Counted from the first letter of the stretch, positions 10,701 to 24,200 are shown. The stretch: DNA of 64,000 bases from Pectinophora gossypiella (GCF_024362695.1 NC_065410.1:2600001-2664000); one strand, 5' to 3'. Numbers and translations: made by a program. Notes: generated from the sequence alone by a model not told the origin.

Positions 10701-11142
10701 TATCCTTCTAATCCATAAAACCTTAAAACTTACACTAAAAAGGAATCCCAAAAACATAAAGATTACGATCAAACCCAAACCTTCTGAATGAACAATAAAA
10801 ACTTAGTACAAAATTACAGCGGCAATAATTTACGACAAGAATAATTAGGGATATATTCCCTACGCCGTTGTTTTAATCACCTGCTTGTAAAGTAATTTGT
10901 CATGGGGAAAAATGGGAAAATTTTAGCCAGGTGTCGACTGGTGTAAACACGCAACGTAAGCGTAATCGGAGGGTAGATTGATGCCTAAACATAACTGGGG
11001 CCTCAGTCAAGTAGCAAACGACCGACAATCGCCATTGACAGTGATAGTGAGTGAACTTCTTTCATCCTAAGGTTGCCTGGAGCTGATGTTAAAGACCAAC
11101 AAACATACAATCACATCATCATCATCGGGAGAGCATTATCAC
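7765..11142. other. Intron of bruno-3-like gene, repeats only
   Basis: No exon is supported here. About 8336-8425 matches a dispersed repeat ('catcgcaagatgaactaagtaccc') seen again at about 36287, 36545 and 57770. About 8735-8935 is a partial SINE of family A on the minus strand. A perfect-arm hairpin lies at 9210-9260. The segment at 10200-10340 recurs in part near 10780-10900 ('ggcaataatttacgacaagaat'). Confidence 0.5.
9210..9260. repeat. Short perfect hairpin
   Basis: The arms TATAATTCTAAAAGTTTGT and ACAAACTTTTAGAATTATA are exact reverse complements of 19 bp separated by a loop of about 10 bases. No larger element boundary is visible. It could be a MITE remnant or a small structured RNA. 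Confidence 0.6.
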
Positions 11143-11480
11143 GTTTTTTCACAGGGTCCGCTTACCTAACCTAAAGATTTGACAGGTCCGGGTTTTTTAC
11201 AGAAGCGACTGCCTGTCTGACCTTTTGTTTTTCTTTTGTTTGACCAGCGAAGGGATAACCAGCCCAACACAGGTTAGGCCACATACCTCCGAAAAAGAAT
11301 TTCTCGGGATTGTGGGTTTCCTCACGTTGTTTTCCTTCACCGCTGAGTACGTGATCATTTATGATCCAAACATGAATTCGAAAACAAATTCGACAATCAT
11401 TGGTTTAGGCCTGTGCTGGGTTCGAACTTGCGACATTAAAGTGTGAGGCAAGCGTTCTACCAGCTAGGCTACCACGGCTA
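11143..11480 (-). repeat. tRNA-derived SINE, family C
   Basis: Near-complete copy. On the minus strand the head carries 'GGTAGCCTAGCTGGTAGAACG' at the 11480 end, and the tail reaches 'cctaacctaaagatttgacag' near 11165. It lies about 280 bp upstream of the first visible bruno-3 exon. Confidence 0.7.
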
Positions 11481-11756
11481 ACTAACAAACATACAATGAT
11501 GTTCAAAATAATCGTTAATGATAATAAGAGGTGTTACGACTCGTCTACCCAACCTAGTAAGGAATACCATCTACTTACAACCTCGTCTTATTAAACACAA
11601 TACAACACAGTACAGTACAATACAATACAAAACTTACAATACAAATACTCGCATTTCCTACACACATGCATTCACGCCCGCAGCGCCCCAAGCACCAAAT
11701 CGTAACCATTATCGGCTTCCAAACACGTCTTGAAGCCGTCTTCTCCATTGTTACAG

Positions 11757-14700
11757 GGCGCGTCTTCGAGCTTAGTGGTGAAGTTTGCGGACACGGAGAA
11801 GGAGCGACAGTTGCGACGAATGCAACAGATGGCAGGCAACATGAGTCTGCTCAACCCCTTCGTGTTCAACCAATTCGGCGCGTACGGAACCTACGCGCAG
11901 GTCATCACAGAGCAGGTAACTTAAAACGATTAGCCTATTACAGAGTTGCACCCGTATTTCAAATTAACAATGGGCGAGCCCCTTCGTAACTAGTTTCGTA
12001 GCAAGACATTTTTTTTTTCTCATGTAACTGGTTAGCAATGGTTTCGTAGGCGGCCGAAAGGCACAAGCTAGTTTAAATCCAGTAGGGCTAACATGCCACG
12101 GTCATTTCATCGATTCTGACGATACAACTATGTCGCTTTGTCGATTGGTTCACGTAGATATATGTAAAGCCAAATAAGTCTCAAAAACAAAAATTCTATC
12201 AAAATAATACATACAAAACCACGTAGCATGCATGTTAGGGAAAAAACAAACTTATTGATTTCGATAACATTTATTGAATCGATCGATAATTTTATCACGT
12301 AGCTCTGCTGGTAAGAAATTATAGTCCCAATTTTTATCCGAATCATAGAATAAGGCAGACTAAAAGATATTGTCATCGTAAGGAAACCCTTATGCCCAAA
12401 TAGTACTGAGTTGATTTTCCCTTTCGGGTGGAAAGGTCATTTTGGCAATCCTCCAATTAGAAAGACCTGTGCCCATCAGTGAGACGTATCTTTATGTTTA
12501 TGATTTTTTATGTTTGCTAAACCGAAGGGGGTATGGAGCATACTCCACCACGCTGCTCCAATGCGGGTTGGTGGAGGTGTTTTTACGGCTAATAGCCGGG
12601 ACCAACGGCTTAACGTGCCCTCCGAAGCACGGAATCATCTTACTTTCCCCCTTCCGGTTGATTGAGGGGAGGCCTGTGCCCAGCAGTGGGACGTATATAG
12701 GCTGTATATGTTATGTATGTTTACTAAACCATGTTTTTCGAACTTGTTTTCGAATTCATGTTTTAATTATAAACGATTATCAAGCAGCGGTGAAGGAAAA
12801 TATCGCGAGGAAACTCAAATTCAGTATTGGACTAGTTTTCCTTTTGCGGTATGGAACTGTTTGAAGGTCAAACAAGCAGTCGCTATCTTTATTCAGTGCG
12901 TAACATAGTTACACTTTGAATCGTCATTTTTTATTTATTTTTCTTGTTGTTCTTTGTTTGTTTTATTGTTACCTGTATAGCCGGGGAAAAGAAGCTGCAA
13001 GAATAACCTCCGTACAGGGCCCTAGACGTTCTTTAAAAAAAATACTGTTAATTACAATTTAGTAATTTGGCTGCCTAATATCAGTTCCCAGACTGCTAAT
13101 CTCATGCATCTTCTAGATAATCACTAATCTTATAATAACTTTTTTTTACAAAGTTTCTGTTTAATTACTTACTGTCAAATGTCTGTTTTTTTTTACTTAG
13201 TTCTGTAATGTGGATACAATTTCGAAAATGAGGTGAACTCCTATAATTGCCGTGCATTTCAAAATTGTACACGCAATATAATTTTTTTTAATATCTTTTA
13301 AGAAATGTACCTACTATGTTGGAGTTCCATGAATAAATAAAATAAAATAAAGGTAAATTCTGAATGTTAGGTAAGCGGACCCCGTGAAAACCGGATAACG
13401 CTACGGAGATGATGCGTAAACCATGTTATATTTCCGTTTCCAGCAACAAGCAGCGCTGATGGTGGCGGCGACAGCGCAGGGGTACATCAGTCCTATGACT
13501 GCGCTCGCGTCGCACGCGCTCAATGGAATGGCCAACTCTGTCGTACCTCCTGCCTCTGGTATGTCCTGACTTTTTATTGTCGCCAAATCAAACTGTCAGT
13601 TCCTACTTTATATAGCATCGGGTATTTATAAACCCAGTTAGTAGGAATGCCACAATCGTTTACAAGATATACTCTGTACACAATACGTGCGAATATAAAC
13701 CCATATATATTTCCAGCCGTGTTCGGCCATGGCGACAAGTTTCCAATCTAGGAGCATCTATGATGCGCTCTTATATGGCTGACGTAACCGATCTTAGCAG
13801 TGAATGTACGGCCACATTCACTGCACGAATACCACACTTTCTTTTCTGCATACTGAAAACCTATTTACTAACAAGGCAACCCTTTTTTCCAGAAAACTTC
13901 TCCGGCCTGGCGATAGGCACGGGTGGCGCGCAGCCGCTGAACGGCGCGCTGCCATCGTTGCCGTCGCCGACCATGCCCGGATTCAACATGGCCGCGCAGA
14001 CCGCCAACGGCCAGCCGCCGCCACAGGACGCCGTATACACCAACGGCATCCACCAGACCTTTACTGGGCGTAAGTGTCAACCATTAGTGGTTCTGTCGTT
14101 TCAGAGGTCCTGTGCAAAGATGCGTCCTGGACCTCTCAACTTCTTTTCGTTGGCGATCAGCCCTTGGAATGTGTGCCTGTTCTGGCCCTACGGAATAACA
14201 CTTCGAGCGGCACCACCTTCGTCTACTCCTTAATGTTGTCTCACCATGTCATCATTGCCTTCCCACGCGTCTACGATTCAAGATTTTGCCCGACTAATAA
14301 CTTGAAGCAGGCGATATCTGTCATTTCGGACCGTGTGCCCTAGATACCCGGCCTGACTGGATATGAATATCCTGGAAAGGAGTTTCATAGTAGCTCTCGC
14401 CTTACGAGGTGGAATAATTTATCTGATTCACAATAAACTTTTAGTTAGACCTAAAAGTTATTAATTCGATGATCGCAAAATCATCTTCTCCTTGCCTATT
14501 TCAAATTATTACAAAATTATTATCTAGATTACTTGTGCCTCTAAATCCGAAATCTGAGTAAAAAACAGCTTAGAGCATCTAAATATTGCTATTTGATGTG
14601 CTGCAAATCTGGCCCCGACAAATCGGGCTACCCCATAATCGGATTACTTACACACCAAAGTCTGACCCAAAAGCTATGCTTTCCAGCGGTGCCAGTGACA

Positions 14701-17700
14701 GCGCAGGGTCTACCGAACGGCGAGGCAGCTCTGCAACACGCAGCGTACCCCGGCATGCAGCCGTTCCCAGGAGTCGGTGAGTGCGACCACTGCTCGACAT
14801 ACTCGCTTACGTCACCGCTTATAAATTGACAAGGACCACTTGGCGCGTGGCCATAAACTAATGCCGCATCTTAAGAAAACGTCATTTATGACAGTTCAGC
14901 GCATTCACAACGCTCTCCTGTCAATGTCATCCAAGCATCAAGAGATCCTTGTCGACCTATACTCGACCAAGTGTTCCATCACGGAGCTGAGGCCTAATCG
15001 ACAAATTTTAGTTTTTATGACAATCAATATTTGATTTTGATTGGTCGAAAAAGATAACTCCTGTAAAATTGAAACTTGTCAATTTAGCTTGAGGTTTTTA
15101 AACCAACTGTCAATTTTATGTACGAATCGATCGTCATTTGTTTCTTCAGCCCATTTGCAAAAAATCTAATCGGATTGGATCCTCGGTTACTCTATAGATA
15201 ATTAATCAATAAACTAAGTACCTATGGTATGAGTATTACTTAGATCTAAAATATAGATTTTTCTAAGATCTGACATATTAGACAATCGAGCTGTCGAAGA
15301 TTTTGCCGATGGAACTCTTTGTCGAGAAATCGTTATATTTGTTTCAATATTTGTGGCTAAATAGTTTATGCCTTAAACGTTGTTTCATAATATTTAATTT
15401 ACATCGAATGACTTCAAAACACTTTTTAGCCACAAAATAGCTACATTTTTAGTATAGAATAAATATTGCTGTACTTAATGTGTATCGTACTTTTGTATTG
15501 GGTTGATAATTCGAAATCTGTGTGCAAGGGAATCAAAGTGTCTATATTATCCAATATGTTTTATTTCGATTTATCGATAACCTTATATAACATAACACGC
15601 TCCTCTATAAATTGTAACTTATCCTTTCGAAATAAGAAACGCCTTTCGGCCAATAGCGTGCGATTACGGTTATATCGTCGCCTGTGATTGGCTGGCGGTG
15701 GTATAGGTCTTGCCAAGACATAGAGTTGGGAAATACAATAAGATTTTGTACCAAATATCGATAAATCGAATTACAGTAATTTGATTATAATGATGGATAT
15801 CGTGCGCTGTGTATTCACGCTAATGACAATGATATATCGTACCACAACCGTAGTTTATGTGTTCGATGTTGATTGTAATTGTTATTTTATACGTGCAATA
15901 TAATTATGTAAATGCATACATACATACAGACAAATGGACCTTCAGAATTGGCAATAATTTACACCTTGCAACGCCATTTGTGAATAATTTGCGTTACATC
16001 TCAGTGCGCCCTCTATTCGTTCGAATTGGGATCTAAAAAGGCCAAATCGAAGTGATTCAACTAAAAAGCAATATTGCAATTTGACATTTGCGCACCTAAA
16101 AATGCGCAATGCCAACAAAATGTCAAAAAGCAATGCTTTTTAGGTGAATTGCTTCAATGTGGCCTTTAAAATTAGCATATGTATGTTACCTATGTAGGCA
16201 AAAAAATATTTTGTGACATTATGCATTTAGAAACCGGACTATGATTTAAAGATTATTTCTATTGTCAAAATTAAGCTTTATATACCTAAATATTCAAGTT
16301 GTGTCTATGTATACTGCATGCGATGTACGCAATAACTAGGTGTTCATTGTGAAAATGTGCAAATTAATGTTCGACAGCTTATCCAGCGGTTTACGGGCAG
16401 TTTCCGCAGCCGATCCCACCGCCGATGTCAACCATTGCTCCAGCACAGAGAGAAGGTAAGTGGAGCCCCGAGATGGTCGAAGCTCTCTCACTCCAAACCT
16501 AATAAAACAATTCTCCCAAAAAAAATACAGAAATAAACTATGGTAGACCTCACGCCAATAATGTGTTCTGAGGAAACTAACCCTCGCGTATTCCAATAAT
16601 CTTTTAACCTGAAACCTGGAGCTAAAGACGGATGCAATAAATTAAAACCCAATAGCTTTGAAGTTTAACCCCACTTTGTTGAATTAAATAGTCTTGAAAC
16701 TCAAGACTCGAGCAAAATTTTCGTAATACCTATATGCAGTCATTCCTCTACTACTTCTTTTCTATCTAAGCCTCGATTCTTTCTGTAATCCAACAATTCA
16801 CCGAAACTGGACTATTGCTTTACGTTAAAATAGGTGAACGACTTACTTGTGCATCTGCTCACAAGTCTTGTGATTAAATTCGTAGCATACGACCAGGGGG
16901 GTTAAAAAGGCCACATTAAAGCAATTCATCTAAAAAAGCAATATTACTATCTGACATTTGCGCATATAAAAATAAGTGCGCAATGTCAACAAATGTCAAA
17001 TAGCAGCAATATTGCTGTTTTAGAGAAATTGCTTCAATGTGGCCTTTTAACCCCACGTGTGCTTAGAGCTAGTCACAAATAAGCTGTTCCCTCCTTGTAT
17101 GTCGCACGCCTTGTATAATCAGTCTGTCCTGCAGATATTATTTTCAGGCGTCTCAACACGGCTTCAAACTATAGTAGACTTGCTGTTAAATGTGTGTTTA
17201 GTACATGTTGTGCGTTGTGCACCTATGTCTTTTGTTTGTGTCTATGAATCTATACATGTCTATGTTTGAAAATGTTTTGTGTATACTCTATTCTGTGTTC
17301 TAGTAATGTAATTTTATGAGAATTTCGTTAGAAATCTGTCGTTCGGAATTCGCGACGACATATTTTTAACGTCAAATTTCCATTTTCGAACCGATTTCAA
17401 CTACTTAGCTGTTAAAGTCGAAGTCTATGTCGCTTTATCCTATATGATCGAAGCTACCCTATTACCCTTGGAAGCAAAAATCACATGATCATTGAACATA
17501 CCATATGTAATCATAAACATTCGGTGCTGCGAAACGATAAATACACTTAAAATAAATATACCATAATCTTCTTCCTTGGGTCGGTTAAAACTGCGAAGAC
17601 GACGCAAAAATACGTAAAACCGAATGTTCTTTTAAGGCGATATACGAAGCGAATGACTTTAGGCGTTTGCCTCAAGTTTTGCGCGCCATCTGTCGAATCT

Positions 17701-20175
17701 CACGTACGATTTTTAATCGATAAAATAATGATTTCTGAAGTAAGTACCTTGAAAAAGGCCATATTTCCTAAGCCATAAATAATTATTAAACATCATGACG
17801 GTTTTTCTGGTAGCCAATAAGCCCCTCTATATATCTTTAAATTTGAACGTGAACTTTTGGGTGAACCTGTATAATACAATTCTTCTTTTGTAGGATTTTA
17901 TTTTTATTGTAAAATTCTTGACCTAATAAGTAGTATAATAAAATTAGGTATTAAAAAAAACTCCAAAGGCATTTCAATAAGAACCTTCATTTAAAATTAG
18001 CCTATAATTTTACAAAAGTAACAATTCAGTTCTGACAACACTGCAATAAACGATTGCGCCTGATGGAATCATGAGAGCAAATGTTTATTTCTAATCCTTC
18101 AGTAAAGTCTGTGTATTTTTAACAAGAAAATAAAAAATATGATCCTCTTCGAAATCTTATTACAAACATATCCACGTATACGTAATTGTTTCTTATTCAA
18201 TATTACCCGAATTATCGAAAAAATAAACTTTAGAGACCATCTCTTGAGACACCATTTTTTAAATGTTATTTATTTATAATGAATTGTTCCAAGGTATCAA
18301 ATGCGTTCATGAAGTACTTCTGATTCTAAACACATGTATTGATAATTAAAACATGTTGTTTGATAATTAAAACACAATACCGGATTCTTACCGCATTAAG
18401 CAGGGATATGAGACTCCCGATATTTCAACACCGTTGCAAATGAGTCTCATAATATCCCGGATTAACGCGGTAAGAACACGGTATTTGTGTTTTAAAGATG
18501 TATTTTGACAGTTTCTCTTCGTATATCGCCTTAAAATCCAAACCCCATTTCACTATCTTGGAAATCCTGGCCTTGCGAGATTAATGACAAATGACGGCCT
18601 TATCGCTGAAAGCGATTTCTTCCAGACAACCATTTATACATTCATATATCCACGGAATAGAAGAAAGTGGTTAGAAGGGCCAAGTGAACGAGGAACGCGC
18701 AAATACTTCAATTTTGCACTCATCCGCAAATTTTACAACGCGCAAACTCCGCAATATATTAGAAGGTCGTCTTGTGCAGGGCAGAAAATCAAATATCGAC
18801 TATCATGCAAAGATATTCCTCCTTATCACAGGAAAGCTAAAAACATTAGTGTGATAATGCTATTTATCAAAAAAATACTTTTTTATGCAGTTAGTATTTT
18901 ACTAAAAGTAACAATAACATTGCAATCTATCACATAAAATATACATTGCCGGTAAAGTGGCTGTGGAATTTGAGAAGCAGTAAAGCTATCGTAGTTATCT
19001 GTTTGCAGGAAGTAAAAGAGAATGGGATGAAAGCGACGGCAAAGGTTCTCATACAAAATGCGCGTTAGGACCTTTCCTCTTTCTTCTATTCCGTGCATAC
19101 ACCCTCTACTACTAATCACTATTTATAAGCAAAACGAATGTTGGTGTTTGGAGGCAGATTTGTGAGTTCTTTAAAGATTTTTTAATGTTCCCAGGCTGTT
19201 CTATCTCTGGCCCCGAGGGCTGCAACCTCTTCATCTACCACCTGCCCCAGGAGTTTGGAGACGCTGAACTGATGCAGATGTTTCTCCCCTTCGGCAATGT
19301 CATCAGCAGCAAAGTTTTCATCGACCGGGCCACCAACCAGAGCAAATGTTTCGGTAGGCATCTTCCTCTCAAAGACCTATGCAGCAATATGATCTCGAAA
19401 TGGGATAGGTAATCTATGCCCCCTTCATCTTATAACTTAGATCATTCAATGCAAATCTGAATAGGCACCTTTTGGGTAAGCTCGTTTCATTCCTGTGCGT
19501 TTCGTAGGTATGTAACCTAACCTGTATTGAGCTGGTTTTCCCTTCGCGGGTTGGAAGGAGGCAGTCGCTTCCGAAACAATCCGGACCTGTCAATTTTTCA
19601 GGTTAGGTAAGCGGACTCCGGGAAAAAACGCTAGGGAGATGACGGGTACGCTCATTACATTGCCGACGCTTTCTTAACCTCTTTAAGAGGAAGAATTGTG
19701 TCTTGAGAAAATTTGAATTGAAAAAGTCTTCAGAAATAATTTCTGGGGAATCAACATAAAAGGCCCTAGACTTTCTAGTTTCCCGCCATCGATTCGAGCT
19801 TACTCCACCACGCTACTCTCCGATAATGGTTGGAGAATTAACACCAAAAGCTTTAGTAAGTATTTTTCTTCTCTGGCGACATATTGTGGACGAGAGATGT
19901 GTAGTAGATGCGTAGACAAGGTTGTTAAACAAAAGTTCCGCGCTAACTTTCAACATGTTGTGCAATTTCAATATGTCGCGCGCCAAATGCCAAGTGGAAA
20001 CGTGACTTTATACTTTTTCCTTAAACTTTAACCTATAACCGTTGCAGGTTTCGTATCGTTCGACAACCCGACGTCGGCGCAGGCGGCGATCCAAGCGATG
20101 AACGGCTTCCAGATCGGCATGAAGCGCTTGAAGGTCCAGCTGAAACGGCCCAAGGACGCCAATCGGCCTTACTAA
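11757..20175 (+). CDS. bru3: CELF/Bruno RNA-binding protein, CELF3-6 class (3' half)
   Basis: Seven exons, all in phase, 301 residues to the TAA: 11757-11915, 13444-13558, 13893-14069, 14687-14776, 16378-16455, 19195-19353, 20048-20175. The first exon opens at the end of RRM2 (SSLVVKFADTEKERQLRRMQ), which in this family precedes the divergent linker. The linker is rich in Ala, Pro and Gln (LPSPTMPGFNMAAQTANGQP). The last two exons encode RRM3, with RNP2 LFIYHLP and RNP1 KCFGFVSF split across the intron. The protein ends KRPKDANRPY, the canonical CELF terminus. CELF proteins bind GU-rich RNA and control splicing, translation and decay. 'ADTEKER..RRMQQMAG' matches CELF3-6 and Bruno-3, not CELF1/2 or Bruno-1. 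RRM1 and most of RRM2 are off the left edge. Confidence 0.9.
12440..12720 (-). repeat. tRNA-related SINE, family B (composite)
   Basis: Contains the family-B body ('gagcatactccaccacgctgctcc', 'aatagccgggaccaacggcttaacgtgcc') flanked on both sides by versions of 'cctgtgcccagcagtgggacgtatataggctg'. Fuller copies lie at 33838-34168, 41099-41365 and 58066-58278. It lies in a bruno-3 intron. Confidence 0.55.
13735..13850 (-). repeat. Relic of a LINE C-terminal zinc-finger region
   Basis: The segment aligns by eye with 32100-32245 ('cggccatggcgac', 'gacgtaaccgatcttagcagtgaatgtacggcc'). That relative encodes a Cys2His2-type finger on the minus strand. This copy has stops and is decayed. It lies just upstream of bruno-3 exon 3 in the window. 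Confidence 0.45.
16033..16172. repeat. Hairpin MITE, GGCCACAT family, degraded copy
   Basis: Inverted arms begin 'aaaaaggccaaatcgaag' and end 'cttcaatgtggccttta'. Inner arms 'tgacatttgcgc' and 'gcgcaatgcc..caaaatgtca' also pair. Two better copies lie at 16896-17055 and 27847-28003. Confidence 0.7.
16896..17055. repeat. Hairpin MITE, GGCCACAT family
   Basis: A palindromic unit of about 160 bp. It opens 'ggggttaaaaaggccacatt' and closes with the reverse complement 'aatgtggccttttaacccc'. Paired inner arms carry 'tgacatttgcgc'. It lies in a bruno-3 intron and has no coding capacity. Confidence 0.8.
18369..18494. repeat. Palindromic MITE
   Basis: The arms 'aaacacaataccggattcttaccgc' and 'gcggtaagaacacggtatttgtgtt' are near-perfect inverted repeats. 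Further pairing of 'ggatatgagactc' with 'gagtctcataatatcc' lies inside. It sits in the last large bruno-3 intron. Confidence 0.75.
19505..19645 (+). repeat. SINE family C fragment
   Basis: Carries 'ggtatgtaacctaacctgtattgagctggttttcccttcgcgggttggaag' and the tail 'cctgtcaatttttcaggttaggtaagcggac', without a tRNA-like head. It lies in the last bruno-3 intron. Confidence 0.55.
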
Positions 20176-20336
20176 CCCCCGACGCCGTCCTTGCGCGCTC
20201 ACAGCGTGACCCTCGTACGTATTTGTGGAACCTTACATATTTGATGACCTCTGTGTATTTGTAGTTTACGTATTTATGGAACTTCACTAGAAAATTAGCC
20301 TTTTCATGTAAACATTTGGAAGTTCCATAAATATGA

Positions 20337-20570
20337 TTGAGTGAAGTACCTCCTGTGTATCAAATTAGCACATCCTTAGTGTTACTTTCAATGCCGTTAT
20401 TCAATTGTAACAGTGTTTTGTGTTTGAACCATCACTTACATAAATGGGGCTTAAAGGAGTCGCCATACTGTGAATGTGGTCATCCGGATCAAACCCTATC
20501 TCACATAGTGAACGAGTGCGCTCTACACCGGTTCCCAGGATGCGGCAGAGACTTGGTTAAGGGAGCTTAA
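20337..20570 (+). pseudogene. LINE reverse transcriptase C-terminal relic
   Basis: The short frame contains 'HLHKWGLKESPYCECGHPDQ' followed by 'TLSHIVNECAL'. This is the C-terminal cysteine/histidine block that follows the RT domain in Jockey-like non-LTR retrotransposons (family knowledge). Only the last part of the element remains, with no RT core. It lies in the presumed bruno-3 3' UTR. Confidence 0.7.
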
Positions 20571-20789
20571 GCTGGATATATGATCCACGCAGTATATTTT
20601 ATTTTTGTTTGCCATACGTAATAATAATAATAAGTGTTTTACCGCTTCTGCTCCGGTGACTCGCCTTAACGTAATTTAAGTTACTGCTCTTAAACTGCAA
20701 TAAGTGCAAGAAAGGGACAGAGCGAGTTTTAGCCTCGTCAAATTAAGTAAAAATTAAGTTGTGGTTGCTAGGATATCGGCACCGCTGTA

Positions 20790-20941
20790 AGGCTGTTTGT
20801 CCACCGGAGCGGAGCGAAGAAACGGAGAAATATTAACCAATAGGATTGCACTTCCATTGCACAAACCAGTTCGCAACTCGTCAATATTTCTCCGTTTCTC
20901 CGCTCCGCTGCCCCGCTCCACTCTGGCGGAAATATAGCCTT
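20790..20941. repeat. Inverted-repeat MITE
   Basis: The arms 'ccggagcggagcgaagaaacgg' and 'ccgtttctccgctccgctgcc', both followed inward by 'agaaatatt'/'aatatttct', pair across a loop of about 60 bp. It is GC-rich compared with its surroundings and non-coding. Confidence 0.7.
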
Positions 20942-20984
20942 ACTCACCCGTATGTACAGCGGAGTGGTTTTCTTCTATGTATGC

Positions 20985-21294
20985 TAATAGCCCAGTAGCT
21001 TGAGCGTTCGTCTCACGATCCGGAGGTCCCGGGTTCAAATCCTGGTGGGGACATATCACGAAAATCACTTTGTGATCCCTAGTTTGCTGCATTACAGGCT
21101 GATCACTTGATTGTCCGAAAGTAAGATGATCCGTGCTTCGGAAGGCACGTTAAGCTATTGGTCCCGGTTACTACTTACTGATGCAAGTTAGTAGTCGTTA
21201 CATGAGCCATGTCAGGGGCTTTTGGCGGCCCTGACACCAGGGTTACTGGGGTGAGCAATCCACCTTACAAACCACACGATAAAATAAGAAGAAG
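20985..21294 (+). repeat. tRNA-derived SINE, family A
   Basis: The tRNA-like head has an A-box region (TAGCCCAGTAGCTTGAGCG) and a B box (GGGTTCAAATCC) ending 'tggtggggacatatcac'. The body carries 'gctgatcacttgattgtccgaaag' and 'gtcccggttactacttactgatg', and the 3' part 'catgagccatgtcaggggcttttggcgg'. Other copies lie at 33344-33668, 34562-34884 and 43046-43262. There is no closing acceptor stem, so it is not a tRNA gene. Confidence 0.75.
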
Positions 21295-24200
21295 CGGAGT
21301 GATGCTTTTTATTATTAGGTACTTGTTTTTCTAAAGCTTAGGTTACCTCGGCTTATGCCTTTTATTAAAATGTTTGTTTTATTCGTTTGTTGCAGGCGGC
21401 CGGTTGCCGCATATACGTCACGCCTACGACGCGCACGTACGCGTATTATCAACAATTCTTTCAAGGAATTTAAATACACATTTATTGTATAGTAAATATC
21501 ATTACCTACATACTAACCTAAAGAATTATGCAAGCCCACTCGGCGAGTATACTAAATTAGTTAAAAGTAATTTATTGAATCAGCGCGTAGGAATGCTTCA
21601 TTCTTATCATTATCGATTAATCATTAAATTACTCTATTATATTATTATATATACAATTTATTAACTTTGATTAAATTATTATTATTATTATAAAATGACG
21701 TTATAAAAATTTTGTCATTCGTAATCATACTTCTACTTCTAAGTACTTAATGTTTAACTGAAACTTTTAACATAAATTTATTATACTAGTTATTTGCTTG
21801 AACTAAGCCAAACTGAATTTATTAAGTAAGTTGAAAATGTAAGAAAAAAATGTATTTTAATTATTGTATATTGCAAGAATTGTACCAGGGGGAAGGGGCG
21901 CGCGCCTTCGATGCTCTGTTGTTCATAGTACTGTAGTTGTGACGTCACCACCGCATCAACACATGTACCAACCTTACATCACGTATGCAACATATTCAAA
22001 TATTCTTAAAAATAAAAACTACCCCCATTTTTCGCAAGTAATTCTGATAAAAATGGGTATTTCATTTCAATATTTAATAAAACAAAATTGCGTAAATACG
22101 AGACGTGAAAATTAATTGTACAAAATAAGGTAGGTGGTACATAATTTGATGGTGGTCACACCACCAATTCCGTTGTAAGTTTGTTTCGTTGACGTAGGTA
22201 TAATCCTGAAGGCGCCCGCGCAGCCCCCGATCGCTCGCACTGTTGCCTCCCTCGCCAACTGTTCACACTAATATAAGTGTTCGTTAGAGATCACTATTGG
22301 AATATATATGTCCTATATTTTGTTAAATTTTATTATGTGTGTGTCAGATAAGCTATTAAATGGGTGTACCGGGTTCTATCCTTTGATTTAAGGACGCCAT
22401 TGACAATCGATTCTCAGTATCGCATCAACTTTTTAAACTTGAATAAAAAAAGATCTCCATGCCACAAATATTGTTAATATTTTAGCGCAGTACGATAGCG
22501 TTAAATGTTGTTACGTGTAGTTTGAAGAGCTGTATAAACGCACTTAATTAATCAAGTAAATGAGTTGTTTAACTGTACAAAGGTTTCCCTTGTTTATACT
22601 GAGAGTTGATTCAAAGCGTTCCTAATAAATACTTTAATAGAAACTTACAAGTTTCTAACTTAATATATAACGTTGTATATTGGCCAATATGAACAGACAA
22701 TACAAGTAAGTCGATTCTAAAGGTACACCCCGCCCCACAAACCTACATGTTAGTAAAATTTAATGGCGATGTTGTTAACAAAATTAAATGTTTGTATTTA
22801 ACACTGTGTACAAATTAAAGTGCACTTCAACTTGAGACCGAGTACTTAGGCCTTCGTTTCGAAGATCGTGTTATTATGTGTTGTAAATTCCAAATGGGCT
22901 GTGATATAAAAGAGTTATAGTGTCAGATGTACAGGCCTTCTGTATTGCATATTTATGTGTATCGCTCTCTGTTAGGCTGGTCGCATACTGGCCGCGCGCA
23001 GTAACAACTCAGACAGCAATTTAGCACATCAACAAAACACCTCCGAACCAAATAGTCAAGTCAACAATTACCGACAGATTTCATAAAAATATGATATGAA
23101 ATCCTCACTTTTAGCTTTAGGCGGTTATTAGAAACACTCAATAATAAACCCACGACAAGAACGATTATCCTGCGTCAACTTCAGTCACTAAAACTTTCCC
23201 CGAATTCACTTTGTTTTCATAAATTTTCAAATCAAAGTCGCTATTTATTTTTCTACATAGTCGTGGAAAATTCGGCGAAACGAATTGAATTCTGGGATAG
23301 TAACGGGCGTTGTTACTGCGTTTTTGGATTTACAAATGTCATTTAAAATCCGAATATTTTGTCGGTTTCGTGAACGGCAAAGAGTTGAAAAACTCATGAT
23401 CCGTTAACAAGTAAATTATATTAAAATCTTGTGAGAATATAGCGGTGTAGTATGCGAATGGCCTAAACCTCGCATTGTTCGCGACGTCAATTCAAGGAGC
23501 GTGCTTCCCTACTTTCTTTCGTGCATTCGTGTGTGTGTCTATACATATACATATTATAATACTATTGTTAAGGTGTTAAATACAATAACTGTGACATAGC
23601 GTCCAGGGAGCCAACAGTGTTAACGAGCAACAGATAAACTAGTGTAATTTCTACAGAAGAAAATAGATTCATAATCAAAAAGGTACCAATATAAATATAA
23701 AATGATACTGAGATACCTTAGATATATTGTGTGCACGCGGGCGGGCTTCGCAGCCTTAGCGCCGATGCTTTAGGTACACCAGTCGACTACCTATATGGGA
23801 CAGACCCTGAAGCTGCATAAGTAGGCGACAACATAGAACCACATTAAATATAACATAAGGTTTACTGTGATAGAAACTATGCTATCTATCGCAAATTGTA
23901 TCGCCGCTCTCCGAGAGATGTCGCTTTCACCTTATAGAATATCGACGCTACCCGCAAAAACGGAAGCAAAAAAGTTATTCTGAATATTGAAGTCGAGATG
24001 ACCAGACGTGCCGTCGCCTGCTTCACGTAATGCGAAAGGTTGATAGTGGTTGTAGAGTGGTACTTGTCCCGTATGGTTGAGCCGAGGTGCCGCAGCCCGC
24101 GTGCGGCCGCGGACCGCGGATCGCGCCACGGCCGGCCGCCGCCCGCCACTAGTCAAATATTTCACTCACCACAAGACATAGAATTTTATATTTACACAAA

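Noticed and set aside
18584..18937. 117-codon plus-strand open frame
   Set aside because: It lies in a bruno-3 intron, has AT-rich random-looking composition and no domain.
20985..21050. tRNA-like sequences (also at 33600-33668, 34090-34168, 35813-35886, 43046-43100)
   Set aside because: They carry A and B boxes but are the heads of SINEs with long shared bodies. The acceptor stems do not close and the same bodies recur many times.
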